A stretch of 48,301 bases of DNA from Paenibacillus xylanivorans. Lineage in GTDB: Bacteria > Bacillota > Bacilli > Paenibacillales > Paenibacillaceae. Positions 9,316-17,929 of the stretch are shown piece by piece (within the stretch, counting starts at the first letter, position 1; every line of letters begins with the position of its first letter). The translations under genes were made by a program, and so were the position numbers. The notes under the pieces are model-generated. The model saw only the letters and a list, made by a program, of their open reading frames with translations. It made no database searches and was not told the origin of the DNA. The DNA lies in the NCBI RefSeq assembly GCF_001280595.1, contig NZ_LITU01000060.1, positions 93,098 to 141,398 on the forward strand, in the 5' to 3' direction.

Positions 9316-9380
9316 GGTTGTACCAAAACAGGAAGACTGCCGACCGGACATAGAACCGGAGGCTGGGAGGGAATGCAGCA

Positions 9381-10196
9381 ATGAATACCGTTCTTCGTCA
9401 TAAGGGATGGACTTGGGGATTCCGCAGTACCGTATTGCTATATTTTATCGTACTCATTGTACTTCCAATCATCGGTGTGTACGTCAATTCCTTCTCTGAA
9501 GGATGGAGCAACTTTATCCAAAGCATCATGGACCCTATTGCATGGAAAGCCGTGCTCTTAACGATCCGGCTGGCCGTTATAGCAACGGTGATTAATGTCA
9601 TTCTGGGAACCATGATAGCATGGGTGCTGACACGTTATCGCTTTTTCGGGAGGTCGTTCCTTAACAGTCTGGTAGATCTTCCTTTTGCACTACCAACAGC
9701 CGTTGGTGGACTGATGATTATGCTGCTACTGGGTCCGGTTAGTGCCATCGGGAAACTGGCGGAATCCATGGGGTTTGAAATTGTATTTCACCAGCCTGCG
9801 ATTGTGATCGCGATGACCTTTGTTACGTTTCCTTTTGTCATCCGTGCGGTGCAGCCTTTGCTCGAAGAGATCGATCCTTCAGAGGAAGAGGCTTCCTACA
9901 CGATGGGAGCATCGAAGGCGCGTACGTTCAGGCAGGTCATTCTTCCGTCCATGGCTCCGGGCATGATTAGTGGGGGAATGCTCGCATTCTCCAGAGCACT
10001 GGCCGAATTTGGCGCTGTTGTGCTGGTGGCAGGCAATATTCCGGGAAGAACATTGACGGCTTCCGTATTTATATACGGCGAGATCGAAAGTGACAATCCA
10101 ACCGGTGCCGCAGCCGTATCCGTACTGCTCTTAACACTCTCCTTCCTGATCCTCTGGCTCATTAACCTGGTGCAGATGCGGGGGAGAAGACGATGA
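9381..10196 (+). CDS. cysT: Sulfate/thiosulfate ABC transporter permease CysT
   Basis: First permease of the SulT-type sulfate importer, in the cytoplasmic membrane. The 271-aa length and about six membrane segments fit CysT (CysU), starting with LLYFIVLIVLPIIGVYV near residues 19-35. The ATPase-coupling EAA loop is readable as EEEASYTMGASKARTFRQVILPSMAPG (about 168-195). LPFALPTAVGGLM is the sulfate-permease family signature near 95. GGGAGGG lies ahead of the ATG at 9381. It heads a four-gene operon with overlaps or near-zero gaps (cysT-cysW-cysA-binding protein). Confidence 0.93.
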   Translation: MNTVLRHKGWTWGFRSTVLLYFIVLIVLPIIGVYVNSFSEGWSNFIQSIMDPIAWKAVLLTIRLAVIATVINVILGTMIAWVLTRYRFFGRSFLNSLVDLPFALPTAVGGLMIMLLLGPVSAIGKLAESMGFEIVFHQPAIVIAMTFVTFPFVIRAVQPLLEEIDPSEEEASYTMGASKARTFRQVILPSMAPGMISGGMLAFSRALAEFGAVVLVAGNIPGRTLTASVFIYGEIESDNPTGAAAVSVLLLTLSFLILWLINLVQMRGRRR

Positions 10197-10990
10197 GGCG
10201 ACTATTAATCGGACTGACGTTTGCGGTGTTCATTGTACTGCTGATCATCCCGCTTGGACGTATTTTTATTGGTGCATTTGAAGACGGGGCAGGAGGATTC
10301 CTGGAAGGGCTGTTGCGCCCTGAGGCGCTGCATGCCTTGATGATGACAGGACTTGTTGTACTTGTCGTCACGCTGTTAAATACATTGTTTGGCGTTATGA
10401 TGGCCATCTATCTGGTTCGCGCCGGATGGCTGAGTGACCGGGTGAAAGGGCTGCTGAACAGCATCGTGGATCTGCCCTATGCTGTATCCCCAGTGATTGG
10501 CGGATTAATGATTGTATTGCTTCTGGGACCCAACAGCATTATGGGTGCTTTTTTTGAAGGGATAGGATTCAACGTGGTGTATGCTTTTCCGGGCATGGTC
10601 ATTGCAACGTTGTTTGTCACTTTTCCACTGATGGTCCGAGAGGTAATGCCTGTTTTGCAGGAGCTGGGATCTCAGCAGGAAGAGGCTGCATCAACGCTTG
10701 GTGCATACGGCTGGAGAACGTTCTGGAGTGTTACCTGGCCTTCCATTCGTTGGGCGGTTGTATACGGTCTTGTGTTGACGGTTGCCCGCTCGCTTGGAGA
10801 ATTCGGTGCGGTGCTGGTTGTATCGGGTAACATTATGAACAAAACGCAGACGGCAACAACGCTGGTATATCAGGATGTTGAGAATTTTAACGTAGCTGCC
10901 GCAAATGGTGTGGCATTGGTACTGGTTACCTTTTCCGTCGGGCTACTGCTTATGATGGAATGGGCCAAGAAGCGAAAGGAAGTGCATTGA
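10193..10990 (+). CDS. cysW: Sulfate/thiosulfate ABC transporter permease CysW
   Basis: Second permease of the importer, 265 aa, about six membrane segments. It begins by ATGA overlap with the cysT stop, indicating translational coupling. The sulfate-family motif DLPYAVSPVIGGLMIVLLLGP lies near residues 94-114, and the EAA loop EEAASTLGAYGWRTFWSVTWP near 163-183. SLGEFGAVLVVSGN follows near 200. CysT and CysW form the heterodimeric channel, energised by the next gene's product. Confidence 0.93.
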   Translation: MRRLLIGLTFAVFIVLLIIPLGRIFIGAFEDGAGGFLEGLLRPEALHALMMTGLVVLVVTLLNTLFGVMMAIYLVRAGWLSDRVKGLLNSIVDLPYAVSPVIGGLMIVLLLGPNSIMGAFFEGIGFNVVYAFPGMVIATLFVTFPLMVREVMPVLQELGSQQEEAASTLGAYGWRTFWSVTWPSIRWAVVYGLVLTVARSLGEFGAVLVVSGNIMNKTQTATTLVYQDVENFNVAAANGVALVLVTFSVGLLLMMEWAKKRKEVH

Positions 10991-10991
10991 G

Positions 10992-12056
10992 ATGCATGTG
11001 GAAGTCCGTGATCTGAACAAACATTTCGGTGATTTTCATGCGGTAAAAGATGTCTCGTTCGATATTGCCAAAGGCCATCTAATCGGTTTGCTGGGACCCA
11101 GCGGAGGTGGGAAAACCTCCATTCTGCGTATGCTGGCGGGTCTGGAGAACCCTGATTCAGGAGAGATTCGTTTTCACGGAAAGGTCGTAAACCATCTGCC
11201 TCCGCAGGAGCGGGGAATCGGATTTGTATTTCAGAACTATGCCTTGTTCAAACATATGACGGTATTTGATAATATCGCCTTTGGACTGAAGGTCAAAAAG
11301 ACTCCCAAAGCCCAGATCCGTGATCGGGTCATGGAGCTTGTGGAGTTGACTGGGCTGAAAGGTTTCGAACAGCGTTATCCGCATCAGTTGTCTGGTGGAC
11401 AGCGGCAGCGTGTTGCATTTGCTAGAGCATTGGCCCCGGAGCCACAGCTGCTGTTGCTGGATGAACCATTCGCCGCCATTGATGCCAAGATCCGTCAGGA
11501 ACTGCGTTCATGGCTAAGAGAGCTGATTGAGCGGGTGGGCATCACTTCGATTTTTGTAACCCATGACCAGGATGAAGCAATCGAAGTTGCCGACGAAATC
11601 ATGATTATCAGCCAAGGACGGTTAGAGCAGAAGGGTACGCCATGGGATATTTACAAAAACCCGGAGACACCTTTTGTTGCCACATTTATTGGGGAATCCA
11701 CCGTCGTGGAGGACGCTTCACAGCTTAAGGGCTTCGAACATGCGGTGGAAGGGGAGCGCACACGTGCACTGATCCGGCCTGAGTATATCGAGATCGGTTT
11801 GAAAAATGAATTTAGCATGCTATCCGCTACTGAAAAGGGTACCGTCAAACACCTTCATTTCCGTGGAAGTGAATGGATGGTAGAAGTGGAAGTTGAGGGC
11901 CATAAACTCATTACGTATCGTTCTCTGGAGAAAACAACCTTGCAAGTCGGTCAACAGATTCGGGTGCTCGTGCATCGTGCGTATCTGTTTAACGAAACTC
12001 ATAGCTGGGTTGTTGAGAACCGATTAAAGGAAGATCCAATGCCAGTCATCATTTAA
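10992..12056 (+). CDS. cysA: Sulfate ABC transporter ATP-binding protein CysA
   Basis: The ATPase that powers sulfate import. Walker A is GPSGGGKTS (35-43), followed by the Q-loop FVFQNYALFKHMTVFDN, the signature LSGGQRQRVAFARAL, Walker B LLLLDEPFAAIDAKIR and the H-loop FVTHDQDEA. After residue about 230 there is a C-terminal TOBE-like regulatory region containing IRPEYIEI, common to CysA/MalK-type importers. The 354-aa length is usual. The start at 10992 follows the cysW stop by one base, so the ribosome site (AAGGAAG) lies inside cysW. Confidence 0.93.
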   Translation: MHVEVRDLNKHFGDFHAVKDVSFDIAKGHLIGLLGPSGGGKTSILRMLAGLENPDSGEIRFHGKVVNHLPPQERGIGFVFQNYALFKHMTVFDNIAFGLKVKKTPKAQIRDRVMELVELTGLKGFEQRYPHQLSGGQRQRVAFARALAPEPQLLLLDEPFAAIDAKIRQELRSWLRELIERVGITSIFVTHDQDEAIEVADEIMIISQGRLEQKGTPWDIYKNPETPFVATFIGESTVVEDASQLKGFEHAVEGERTRALIRPEYIEIGLKNEFSMLSATEKGTVKHLHFRGSEWMVEVEVEGHKLITYRSLEKTTLQVGQQIRVLVHRAYLFNETHSWVVENRLKEDPMPVII

Positions 12057-12111
12057 TCAGAACATCAATTATTCATGGAATGATCTAGAATTTTGGAGAG
12101 AGGTGCTGCTC

Positions 12112-13173
12112 ATGCAGACGAGGAAGAAGAAAACCATACCTATATATATCGTCCTGATGCTTCTGCTCGTCTGCATGACTGTTGGATGTAGTAAGCAGGA
12201 GGATGCAAGCGGGCAGAATGTGCCCTCTGGTAACGATTCATCCAATACACTTGTGATTGGTGCTTATAGTGTAGCCAAAGACGCCGTTGGAGAGTTACTT
12301 CCCGAATTTCAAGCGGTATGGAAGGCGAAGACCGGACAGACCGTTCACTTCCAGGAATCCTATGAAGCTTCGGGTACACAGGCAAGAGCCATAGTTGGTG
12401 GTTTCGAGGCTGATGTGGCCTTGCTCGCAATGGAGAGCGATATCGACAAGCTCGTTAAAGCCGATCTAGTCAGCTCCAATTGGAAACAGGCACCGAATGA
12501 TGGCATGATCACCCGTTCGATTGTTGTTCTGGGCACAAGAGTAGGCAACCCGCTGGGGATTCGCGATTTTGAAGATTTGACCAAGCCGGGTGTTAAGGTG
12601 CTTTATCCTAATCCGAAGACGTCAGGCGGAGCGCAATGGGACATTAATGCCATCTATGGTGCAGGGTTGAAGTTATCTGAGGCGCAAGGCAAGAAAGATC
12701 CCGCCGTGGCCAAAGCCTTTTTGGAAAAAGTACATGAGAATGTCGAGTCACTGGATAAGAGTGGTCGTTCTTCGATGGCGGCATTTGAATATGGCGTGGG
12801 GGATGTTATCGTCACGTATGAAAATGAATTGCTTGCCCGTATTGCAAAGGGTGTAAATTATGACATCGTGGTTCCCAAAAACACGATCCTGATTGAAAAT
12901 CCAGCGGTTGTCGTAGACAAATATGCGGATAAGCATGGCAATCGTGAATTGGCGGAGGCTTTTGTAGCCTATCTGCGAACACCGGAAGCACAGCGCATTT
13001 TTGCCAAGCATGGTTTCCGCTCGGTAGACCCTGAAGTGTTTGCAGAGACGAAGTCCTCGTTCCCAACGCCTGAAGGTCTGTTCGATATAAACTACCTCGG
13101 CGGATGGGACAAAGTGCGCAGTACGCTGTATTCCAAACGAGGTGTATGGTATCAGGTGTTGGCGGGGTTATAG
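12112..13173 (+). CDS. Sulfate-binding lipoprotein of the sulfate ABC importer
   Basis: Extracellular substrate-binding protein, 353 aa, of the Sbp/CysP type. A lipoprotein signal peptide is clear: a basic start (MQTRKKK), a hydrophobic core IYIVLMLLLVCMTV, and a lipobox ending at Cys near residue 26 (TVGCSK). Mature-protein family motifs include ESYEASGTQARAI, EADVALLAMESDIDKL, YPNPKTSGGAQWDI and the C-terminal PEAQRIFAKHGFR. I place the start at ATG 12112, 8 bases after GGAGAGAGG; a GTG at 12103 overlaps that site. It is the last gene of the operon, 55 bp after cysA. Sulfate and thiosulfate specificity cannot be separated from sequence alone. Confidence 0.9.
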   Translation: MQTRKKKTIPIYIVLMLLLVCMTVGCSKQEDASGQNVPSGNDSSNTLVIGAYSVAKDAVGELLPEFQAVWKAKTGQTVHFQESYEASGTQARAIVGGFEADVALLAMESDIDKLVKADLVSSNWKQAPNDGMITRSIVVLGTRVGNPLGIRDFEDLTKPGVKVLYPNPKTSGGAQWDINAIYGAGLKLSEAQGKKDPAVAKAFLEKVHENVESLDKSGRSSMAAFEYGVGDVIVTYENELLARIAKGVNYDIVVPKNTILIENPAVVVDKYADKHGNRELAEAFVAYLRTPEAQRIFAKHGFRSVDPEVFAETKSSFPTPEGLFDINYLGGWDKVRSTLYSKRGVWYQVLAGL

Positions 13174-13226
13174 ACTTGTACGATGATCACCCTATTATTG
13201 AATTTCAGAAGATAAATTGTGACCCA

Positions 13227-13266
13227 AACCTTCATTTCACTTTAAAAGTGGGATGGAGGTTTTTTG
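13227..13266 (+). terminator. Intrinsic terminator of the sulfate operon
   Basis: AACCTTCATTTCACTT pairs with AAGTGGGATGGAGGTT (some G-T pairs), followed by a run of T. It separates the sulfate operon from the peptide ABC operon. Confidence 0.85.
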
Positions 13267-13295
13267 CATAGCTAGACAATAATGTTATTTCATTT

Positions 13296-13354
13296 AAACC
13301 CGATAGGTTAAGTTGGGAAAAATCGTTGCAATTTGCCGAATCCTTGCCTATACT
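13296..13354 (+). promoter_or_regulatory. Promoter of the peptide ABC operon with an upstream operator-like patch
   Basis: TTGCAA (13326-13331), a 17-bp spacer and TATACT (13349-13354) form a good sigma-A promoter. Directly upstream (13296-13323) is an AAACCC...GGTTAAGTTGGGAA patch. It resembles the block at about 9260-9283 in the sulfate leader (A-rich, CC, a TAA core, then GGGAA), so a shared regulator is possible. Confidence 0.5.
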
Positions 13355-13395
13355 AGCTAACAGAACGTTAAATTACAGCGAGGGGAAATATCATA

Positions 13396-15000
13396 ATGAA
13401 ATCTAAAAAAATGTGGCTGTCATTAATGCTGGTTCTGGTTGTGGCAATCATGAGTGCATGCGGAAGCAGCGGTGACGGAACAAGTTCGTCTAATGCCGGA
13501 GAAAATACAGCAACTACGGATGATGGCCAGCCGAAAGATGGCGGAAGCATTATTATTGCCGTTCAGGATGATCCCAAAGTGATGAATCCGATCTATGCGG
13601 GTGACCGTGTAACGTTGACGATTGATCAATCCTTATATGCTCCACTGTTCAATGTGAATGATGGCAAAAAAACATATGTGCTCGCAGAGAGCGACAGCTT
13701 CTCTGATGATCACCTGACGTATACGTTGAAACTGAAAGACGGTCTGAAATGGCATGATGGACAGCCTCTGACAGCGGACGACATCGTATTCACGATGGAT
13801 AGCATCCTCGATGAGAAGCAGCACAGCTCTTCCCGTAGTCAGTATGTTTTCGATGGTAAGCCGGTGAAAGTAACCAAAGTCGACGATCTGACTGTGGAAT
13901 TCAAATTGCCGGAAGTATCTGCTGCCTTTGAAGGAGCATTGGTTTCTTTCTACCCGATTCCGAAACACATTTTTGAAGGCGAAGCGGATATTGAGAAAAG
14001 CGACAAAAACAACAACCCGATCGGTTCCGGTCCGTTCAAGTTCAAGGAATATCGTCCGGGCGAATACGTAACATTGGAACGTTTTGATGATTACTTTGCA
14101 GGCAAAGCTCATCTGGATAGCGTGACGTATCGTGTAGCGAAAGATCCAAATGCAGCGAACCTGGCTTTACAAAACGGCGAGATTCAAATGCGTATGGTGG
14201 ACACACAGGATTACAACAAATTGAATGACACAGGCAAATTCAACATGCTGACTTACCCGGAAGGCCGCTTGCAATACATGGTGTTCAACCTGAACGTGCC
14301 TTCGATGCAAAAGAAAGAAGTTCGTCAAGCCATCGCTTATGCTTTGGATAAAAATGAACTGATCACGGCTTCGTATTCCTCAGCTGATTTTGCTGAACCG
14401 GCTCCGTCGATTCTGACACCGGATACGCTGTACCAAACGGATGATGTTGAGAAATACGACTACAATCTAGAGAAAGCAAAACAATTGCTGGCTGATGCAG
14501 GCGCAAGTAACCTGAAATTGCGTCTTGCATACACAAACACTAACAAACCACAAACAAGCCAAGCACTATACATTCAGCAAAAGCTGAAAGACGTAGGCAT
14601 TGAAGTGGAATTGCTGCCTATGGATGGAACAGCTTATGGTAACCGTACATTGGATATGAACAATACAGACTTTGAACTATCCTTTGGTGGATACATCATG
14701 GGTTATGAGCCAGATGCTTATAAATCTCTCTTCCTGAGTGATGCGGCATACAACTACTCCCATTACAAAAATGCAGATTTCGACAAGCTGTGGAATGAAG
14801 CAGCCGTTCAAATTGATGAAACGAAACGCGGCGATTTGTACAAACAAATCCAACAAACCGTAGCAAACGAAATGACGGTATACCCAATTGCCTACACGAA
14901 AGCAGTAGTAGCAGTTGATAACACATACGGCGGCGTTGAGGATGCGAATCCGAAACCAGTCGTGATGCTTGAAGATCTGTCTAAAATTTATAAAAAATAA
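13396..15000 (+). CDS. Peptide ABC transporter substrate-binding lipoprotein (SBP_bac_5)
   Basis: A 534-aa extracellular receptor of the OppA/DppA family. The signal peptide MKSKKMWLSLMLVLVVAIMS ends at a lipobox Cys about residue 22 (MSACGSS), followed by a Ser/Thr/Gly-rich linker. Family motifs: YTLKLKDGLKWHDGQPLTADD (SBP_bac_5 signature, about 107-127), NPIGSGPFKFKEY, RYAL-type helix VRQAIAYALDKNEL, and EKAKQLLADAG in the second lobe. It is first in a five-gene operon with two permeases and two ATPases. The ligand could be dipeptides, oligopeptides or a sulfur peptide; proximity to the sulfate operon makes the last tempting but unproven. Confidence 0.92.
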   Translation: MKSKKMWLSLMLVLVVAIMSACGSSGDGTSSSNAGENTATTDDGQPKDGGSIIIAVQDDPKVMNPIYAGDRVTLTIDQSLYAPLFNVNDGKKTYVLAESDSFSDDHLTYTLKLKDGLKWHDGQPLTADDIVFTMDSILDEKQHSSSRSQYVFDGKPVKVTKVDDLTVEFKLPEVSAAFEGALVSFYPIPKHIFEGEADIEKSDKNNNPIGSGPFKFKEYRPGEYVTLERFDDYFAGKAHLDSVTYRVAKDPNAANLALQNGEIQMRMVDTQDYNKLNDTGKFNMLTYPEGRLQYMVFNLNVPSMQKKEVRQAIAYALDKNELITASYSSADFAEPAPSILTPDTLYQTDDVEKYDYNLEKAKQLLADAGASNLKLRLAYTNTNKPQTSQALYIQQKLKDVGIEVELLPMDGTAYGNRTLDMNNTDFELSFGGYIMGYEPDAYKSLFLSDAAYNYSHYKNADFDKLWNEAAVQIDETKRGDLYKQIQQTVANEMTVYPIAYTKAVVAVDNTYGGVEDANPKPVVMLEDLSKIYKK

Positions 15001-15013
15001 GTTACAAGCCAAT

Positions 15014-15037
15014 AACGCCGGCCGCGAGGCCGGCGTT
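15014..15037 (+). other. Perfect intercistronic hairpin between binding protein and permease
   Basis: AACGCCGGCC-GCGA-GGCCGGCGTT is a perfect 10-bp stem with a tetraloop, not followed by a T-run and placed just before the GGAGGTG of the next gene. Such hairpins commonly protect the upstream mRNA from 3' decay and so raise binding-protein levels over permeases. The role here is inference. Confidence 0.7.
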
Positions 15038-15054
15038 GATTCGGAGGTGCCCAA

Positions 15055-16005
15055 GTGAACAACTATATTGTCCGAAGGATCGCACAAGCAATCCCTCTTC
15101 TTTTTGTAATCTCCATCGTATCGTTCACCTTGATCAAGCTGGCGCCGGGCGATCCGGTGCTTTCCTTTGTTACCCCAAATATGGGGGCAGAAGATGTGGA
15201 GCGTATTCGGCAAAACCTTGGACTCGATCAGCCGATGTACGTGCAATATGTCGTATGGCTCAAAAATGTACTATCTGGTGACCTTGGTTATTCACTGGTG
15301 AATCATCGCCCGGTTGCCGAAATGATTATTGAACGATTACCCGCTACGTTTGGCTTGATGGGGGCATCGCTATTATTATCTTTGCTCATTTCCATTCCGC
15401 TCAGCATGATTGCAGGTTCTCGTCAGAACAGCCTGTTTGACCGTGGGCTCAGCCTGATCTCGTATATCGGGATATCGATTCCTAGCTTCTGGTTCGGTAT
15501 GATGCTGATCTATTTCTTTGCAGTACAGCTGCACTGGTTGCCAAGCATGGGTATGAGAACGGTGGGTATGGACTCCGCATGGGATATTATCAAACACGGC
15601 ATTCTGCCATGTACCGTACTGACCTTCATGAACGTGTCTGTGTACATGCGGTATATTCGTTCGAATACGATCAGTCAGTTGGAGGAGGATTATGTTCAAA
15701 TCCAGTATGCCTATGGTGCAACCAAAGGAACGGTACTGCTTCGTCATGTGCTCAAAAATGTACTGCTGCCTGTAATCACCATTCTCGGCATGTCTTTGCC
15801 GGAGCTGATTGCCGGAGCGTTTATTACGGAATCCGTTTTCTCATGGCCAGGAATGGGATCTCTCGGGATTTCGGCCGTTCACGGCCTGGATTATCCGATT
15901 ATTATGGGTATTACGATGATGTCTTCTGTGCTGCTGGTCGTCGGAAACCTGGTAGCTGATATCTTATATGGCGTGGTAGATCCACGAATCAAGACAACGG
16001 GGTGA
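15055..16005 (+). CDS. Peptide ABC transporter permease, DppB/OppB type
   Basis: A 316-aa membrane subunit with six predicted membrane segments. The family's N-terminal pattern is YIVRRIAQAIPLLFVISIVSF, followed by LAPGDPV near residue 30, the conserved NLGLDQPMYVQY segment and EAA-like coupling loop IQYAYGATKGTVLLRHVLKN (about 218-238). It ends ADILYGVVDPRIK. The start is GTG at 15055, 8 bases after GGAGGTG. It follows the binding protein across a strong hairpin and is 7 bp upstream of the second permease. Confidence 0.93.
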   Translation: MNNYIVRRIAQAIPLLFVISIVSFTLIKLAPGDPVLSFVTPNMGAEDVERIRQNLGLDQPMYVQYVVWLKNVLSGDLGYSLVNHRPVAEMIIERLPATFGLMGASLLLSLLISIPLSMIAGSRQNSLFDRGLSLISYIGISIPSFWFGMMLIYFFAVQLHWLPSMGMRTVGMDSAWDIIKHGILPCTVLTFMNVSVYMRYIRSNTISQLEEDYVQIQYAYGATKGTVLLRHVLKNVLLPVITILGMSLPELIAGAFITESVFSWPGMGSLGISAVHGLDYPIIMGITMMSSVLLVVGNLVADILYGVVDPRIKTTG

Positions 16006-16012
16006 GACAAAA

Positions 16013-16858
16013 ATGAATTCAATGCGCTGGCGTAATTTACGGACGCAGTTCCGGCAGCAGAAACTGGGTCTTGCGGCTGTCATCATATTGGGCATCTTTG
16101 TGCTCGCATCCCTGTTTGCGTTTCTGTCTCCACATGATCCTAATGAAATTGTAGTGATGGAGCGGCTGCAACAACCAAGTGCAGATCATTGGTTTGGTAC
16201 GGATGATTACGGACGGGATTATTTGGCTCGGGCGTTGTACGGGGGACGTGTGTCTCTCGCCGTAGGTTTCCTGTCGATGGCAATCGCCGTTATTATGGGA
16301 ACACTTGTAGGTACGGTTAGTGGTTATTTTGGCGGCTGGGTGGATAATACGTTGATGCGTATTGTTGACGTGCTCATGTCGATTCCATCCTTCTTCCTGA
16401 TGCTGATCCTGAACGCATATCTCAAGCCGGGAATCGGTACGATTATTGTCATTATTGGGGTGCTGAGCTGGATGAATATTGCGCGGATTGTCAGGGCTGA
16501 GGCGATGTCGGTCAAGCAGCGGGAATACGTGCTGTATGCGCGTGTATCCGGGCAAAAGCCAGGCCGGATCATCATGAAGCACATTATTCCCAACATTATT
16601 CCAACCATTATTGTCGCAGCAACGATCAACATTGCGAGCGCGATTTTAATGGAATCGTCATTAAGCTTCCTCGGACTGGGTGTCAAACAGCCGAATTCCT
16701 CATGGGGCAGCATGTTGAACGATGCGCAGGGCTTTATTAGTGAAGCGCCGTATATGGCGATCTTCCCAGGACTGTTTATTTTGCTGACAGTATTGTCGTT
16801 TAACTTCTTGGGAGATGTGTTCCGTGTAGCCTTCGAGCCCAAAGCGAACAAGCGATAG
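16013..16858 (+). CDS. Peptide ABC transporter permease, DppC/OppC type
   Basis: A 281-aa second permease. It shows the DppC N-terminal OppC_N helix (LGLAAVIILGIFVLASLFAFLSP), the loop HWFGTDDYGRDYLARALYGGRVSL (about 57-80) that is diagnostic of this subfamily, and the coupling loop YVLYARVSGQKPGRIIMKHIIPN. The C-terminus carries ESSLSFLGLGVKQPNSSWG. A ribosome site (CGGGGTGAG) overlaps the stop of the previous gene. Confidence 0.93.
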   Translation: MNSMRWRNLRTQFRQQKLGLAAVIILGIFVLASLFAFLSPHDPNEIVVMERLQQPSADHWFGTDDYGRDYLARALYGGRVSLAVGFLSMAIAVIMGTLVGTVSGYFGGWVDNTLMRIVDVLMSIPSFFLMLILNAYLKPGIGTIIVIIGVLSWMNIARIVRAEAMSVKQREYVLYARVSGQKPGRIIMKHIIPNIIPTIIVAATINIASAILMESSLSFLGLGVKQPNSSWGSMLNDAQGFISEAPYMAIFPGLFILLTVLSFNFLGDVFRVAFEPKANKR

Positions 16859-16903
16859 ATAAATGACAACCCATATCATGTAAACAGCGGGGTGAATACA
16901 ACA

Positions 16904-17929
16904 ATGACAGATTTATTATCGGTCAAACAACTGAAAACGTCCTTTGCAACCCGGGAAGGTGAGGTACAGTCCGTCCGGGGTGTGAGTTTTACGTTAAATG
17001 AAGGCGAAGTGGTTGGACTGGTCGGAGAGTCCGGCAGTGGCAAAAGTGTTACGGCCCGTTCACTGATCCGACTGATCCAGTCGCCGGGCCGGATTACGGA
17101 TGGTGAGATTCTCTTCCGTGGAGAGGATCTGCTGACCAAGTCGGATAAGGAGCTGCGCAAAATTCGGGGCAACCGCATCTCGATGATTTTTCAGGACCCA
17201 ATGACATCACTTAATCCAGTGGTTCGTGTAGGCAAACAGATGACAGAGGTCATTCGTCGCCACCGAAAAATGGACAAGTCGGCTGCGCGCAAGGAAGCGA
17301 TTGAGTTGCTGCGGCAAGTAGGTATTCCTTCGCCCGAAGAGCGGATTGACCAATATCCACACGAGTTCAGCGGAGGCATGAGGCAGCGGGTAATGATCGC
17401 GATGGCTCTGTCCTGCAAACCAGAGTTATTGATTGCGGACGAACCAACGACAGCGCTGGATGTGACCATTCAGGCACAGATTTTGCAACTGATGCAGGAA
17501 CTGAAAGAGTCTACTCAGACATCCATTCTGATGATTACGCATGACCTTGGTGTCGTTGCTCAGGTCTGTACCCGGGTCATTGTGATGTACGGTGGACTCA
17601 TTATGGAAGAGGGGCCAGTGGAGCGTATTTTCGCTCATCCGCAGCATCCGTATACCCAGGGGTTGCTGCGATCCATTCCGAAGCCAGGAGAAGAAGGTGG
17701 ACGCCAGCGGCTATCAACCATTGAAGGTACACCGCCTAATCTGCTTCACCCGCCAACCGGGTGTCCGTTTATGGAGCGTTGTCCACACGCCATGGAGGTA
17801 TGCAAACAGATGCCTGCGTATACCGAGACTGTACCGGGTCATAGAGCGCTATGCTGGTTGCTGGACGATCAGGGTCGGGAACAGCATCAGGCACAAGCAG
17901 GAGCATCGTCAGAGGAGGTGGAGAAATGA
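16904..17929 (+). CDS. Peptide ABC transporter ATPase, DppD/OppD type
   Basis: A 341-aa nucleotide-binding subunit. Walker A is GESGSGKSV near residue 40, the Q-loop is MIFQDPMTSLNP, the signature FSGGMRQRVMIAMAL, and Walker B LLIADEPTTALDVT. The C-terminal oligopeptide/dipeptide region carries a cysteine group (GCPFMERCPHAMEVC plus a later Cys in HRALCW), the pattern that can hold an Fe-S cluster in DppD-type subunits. I chose ATG 16904, about 9 bases after GCGGGG. An in-frame GTG at 16892 is an alternative. It overlaps the next ATPase gene by ATGA. Confidence 0.92.
   Translation: MTDLLSVKQLKTSFATREGEVQSVRGVSFTLNEGEVVGLVGESGSGKSVTARSLIRLIQSPGRITDGEILFRGEDLLTKSDKELRKIRGNRISMIFQDPMTSLNPVVRVGKQMTEVIRRHRKMDKSAARKEAIELLRQVGIPSPEERIDQYPHEFSGGMRQRVMIAMALSCKPELLIADEPTTALDVTIQAQILQLMQELKESTQTSILMITHDLGVVAQVCTRVIVMYGGLIMEEGPVERIFAHPQHPYTQGLLRSIPKPGEEGGRQRLSTIEGTPPNLLHPPTGCPFMERCPHAMEVCKQMPAYTETVPGHRALCWLLDDQGREQHQAQAGASSEEVEK

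Noticed and set aside
8957..9380. SAM (S-box) riboswitch before the sulfate operon
   Set aside because: Looked for because of the sulfur context, but the conserved S-box core and its terminator/antiterminator layout are absent.
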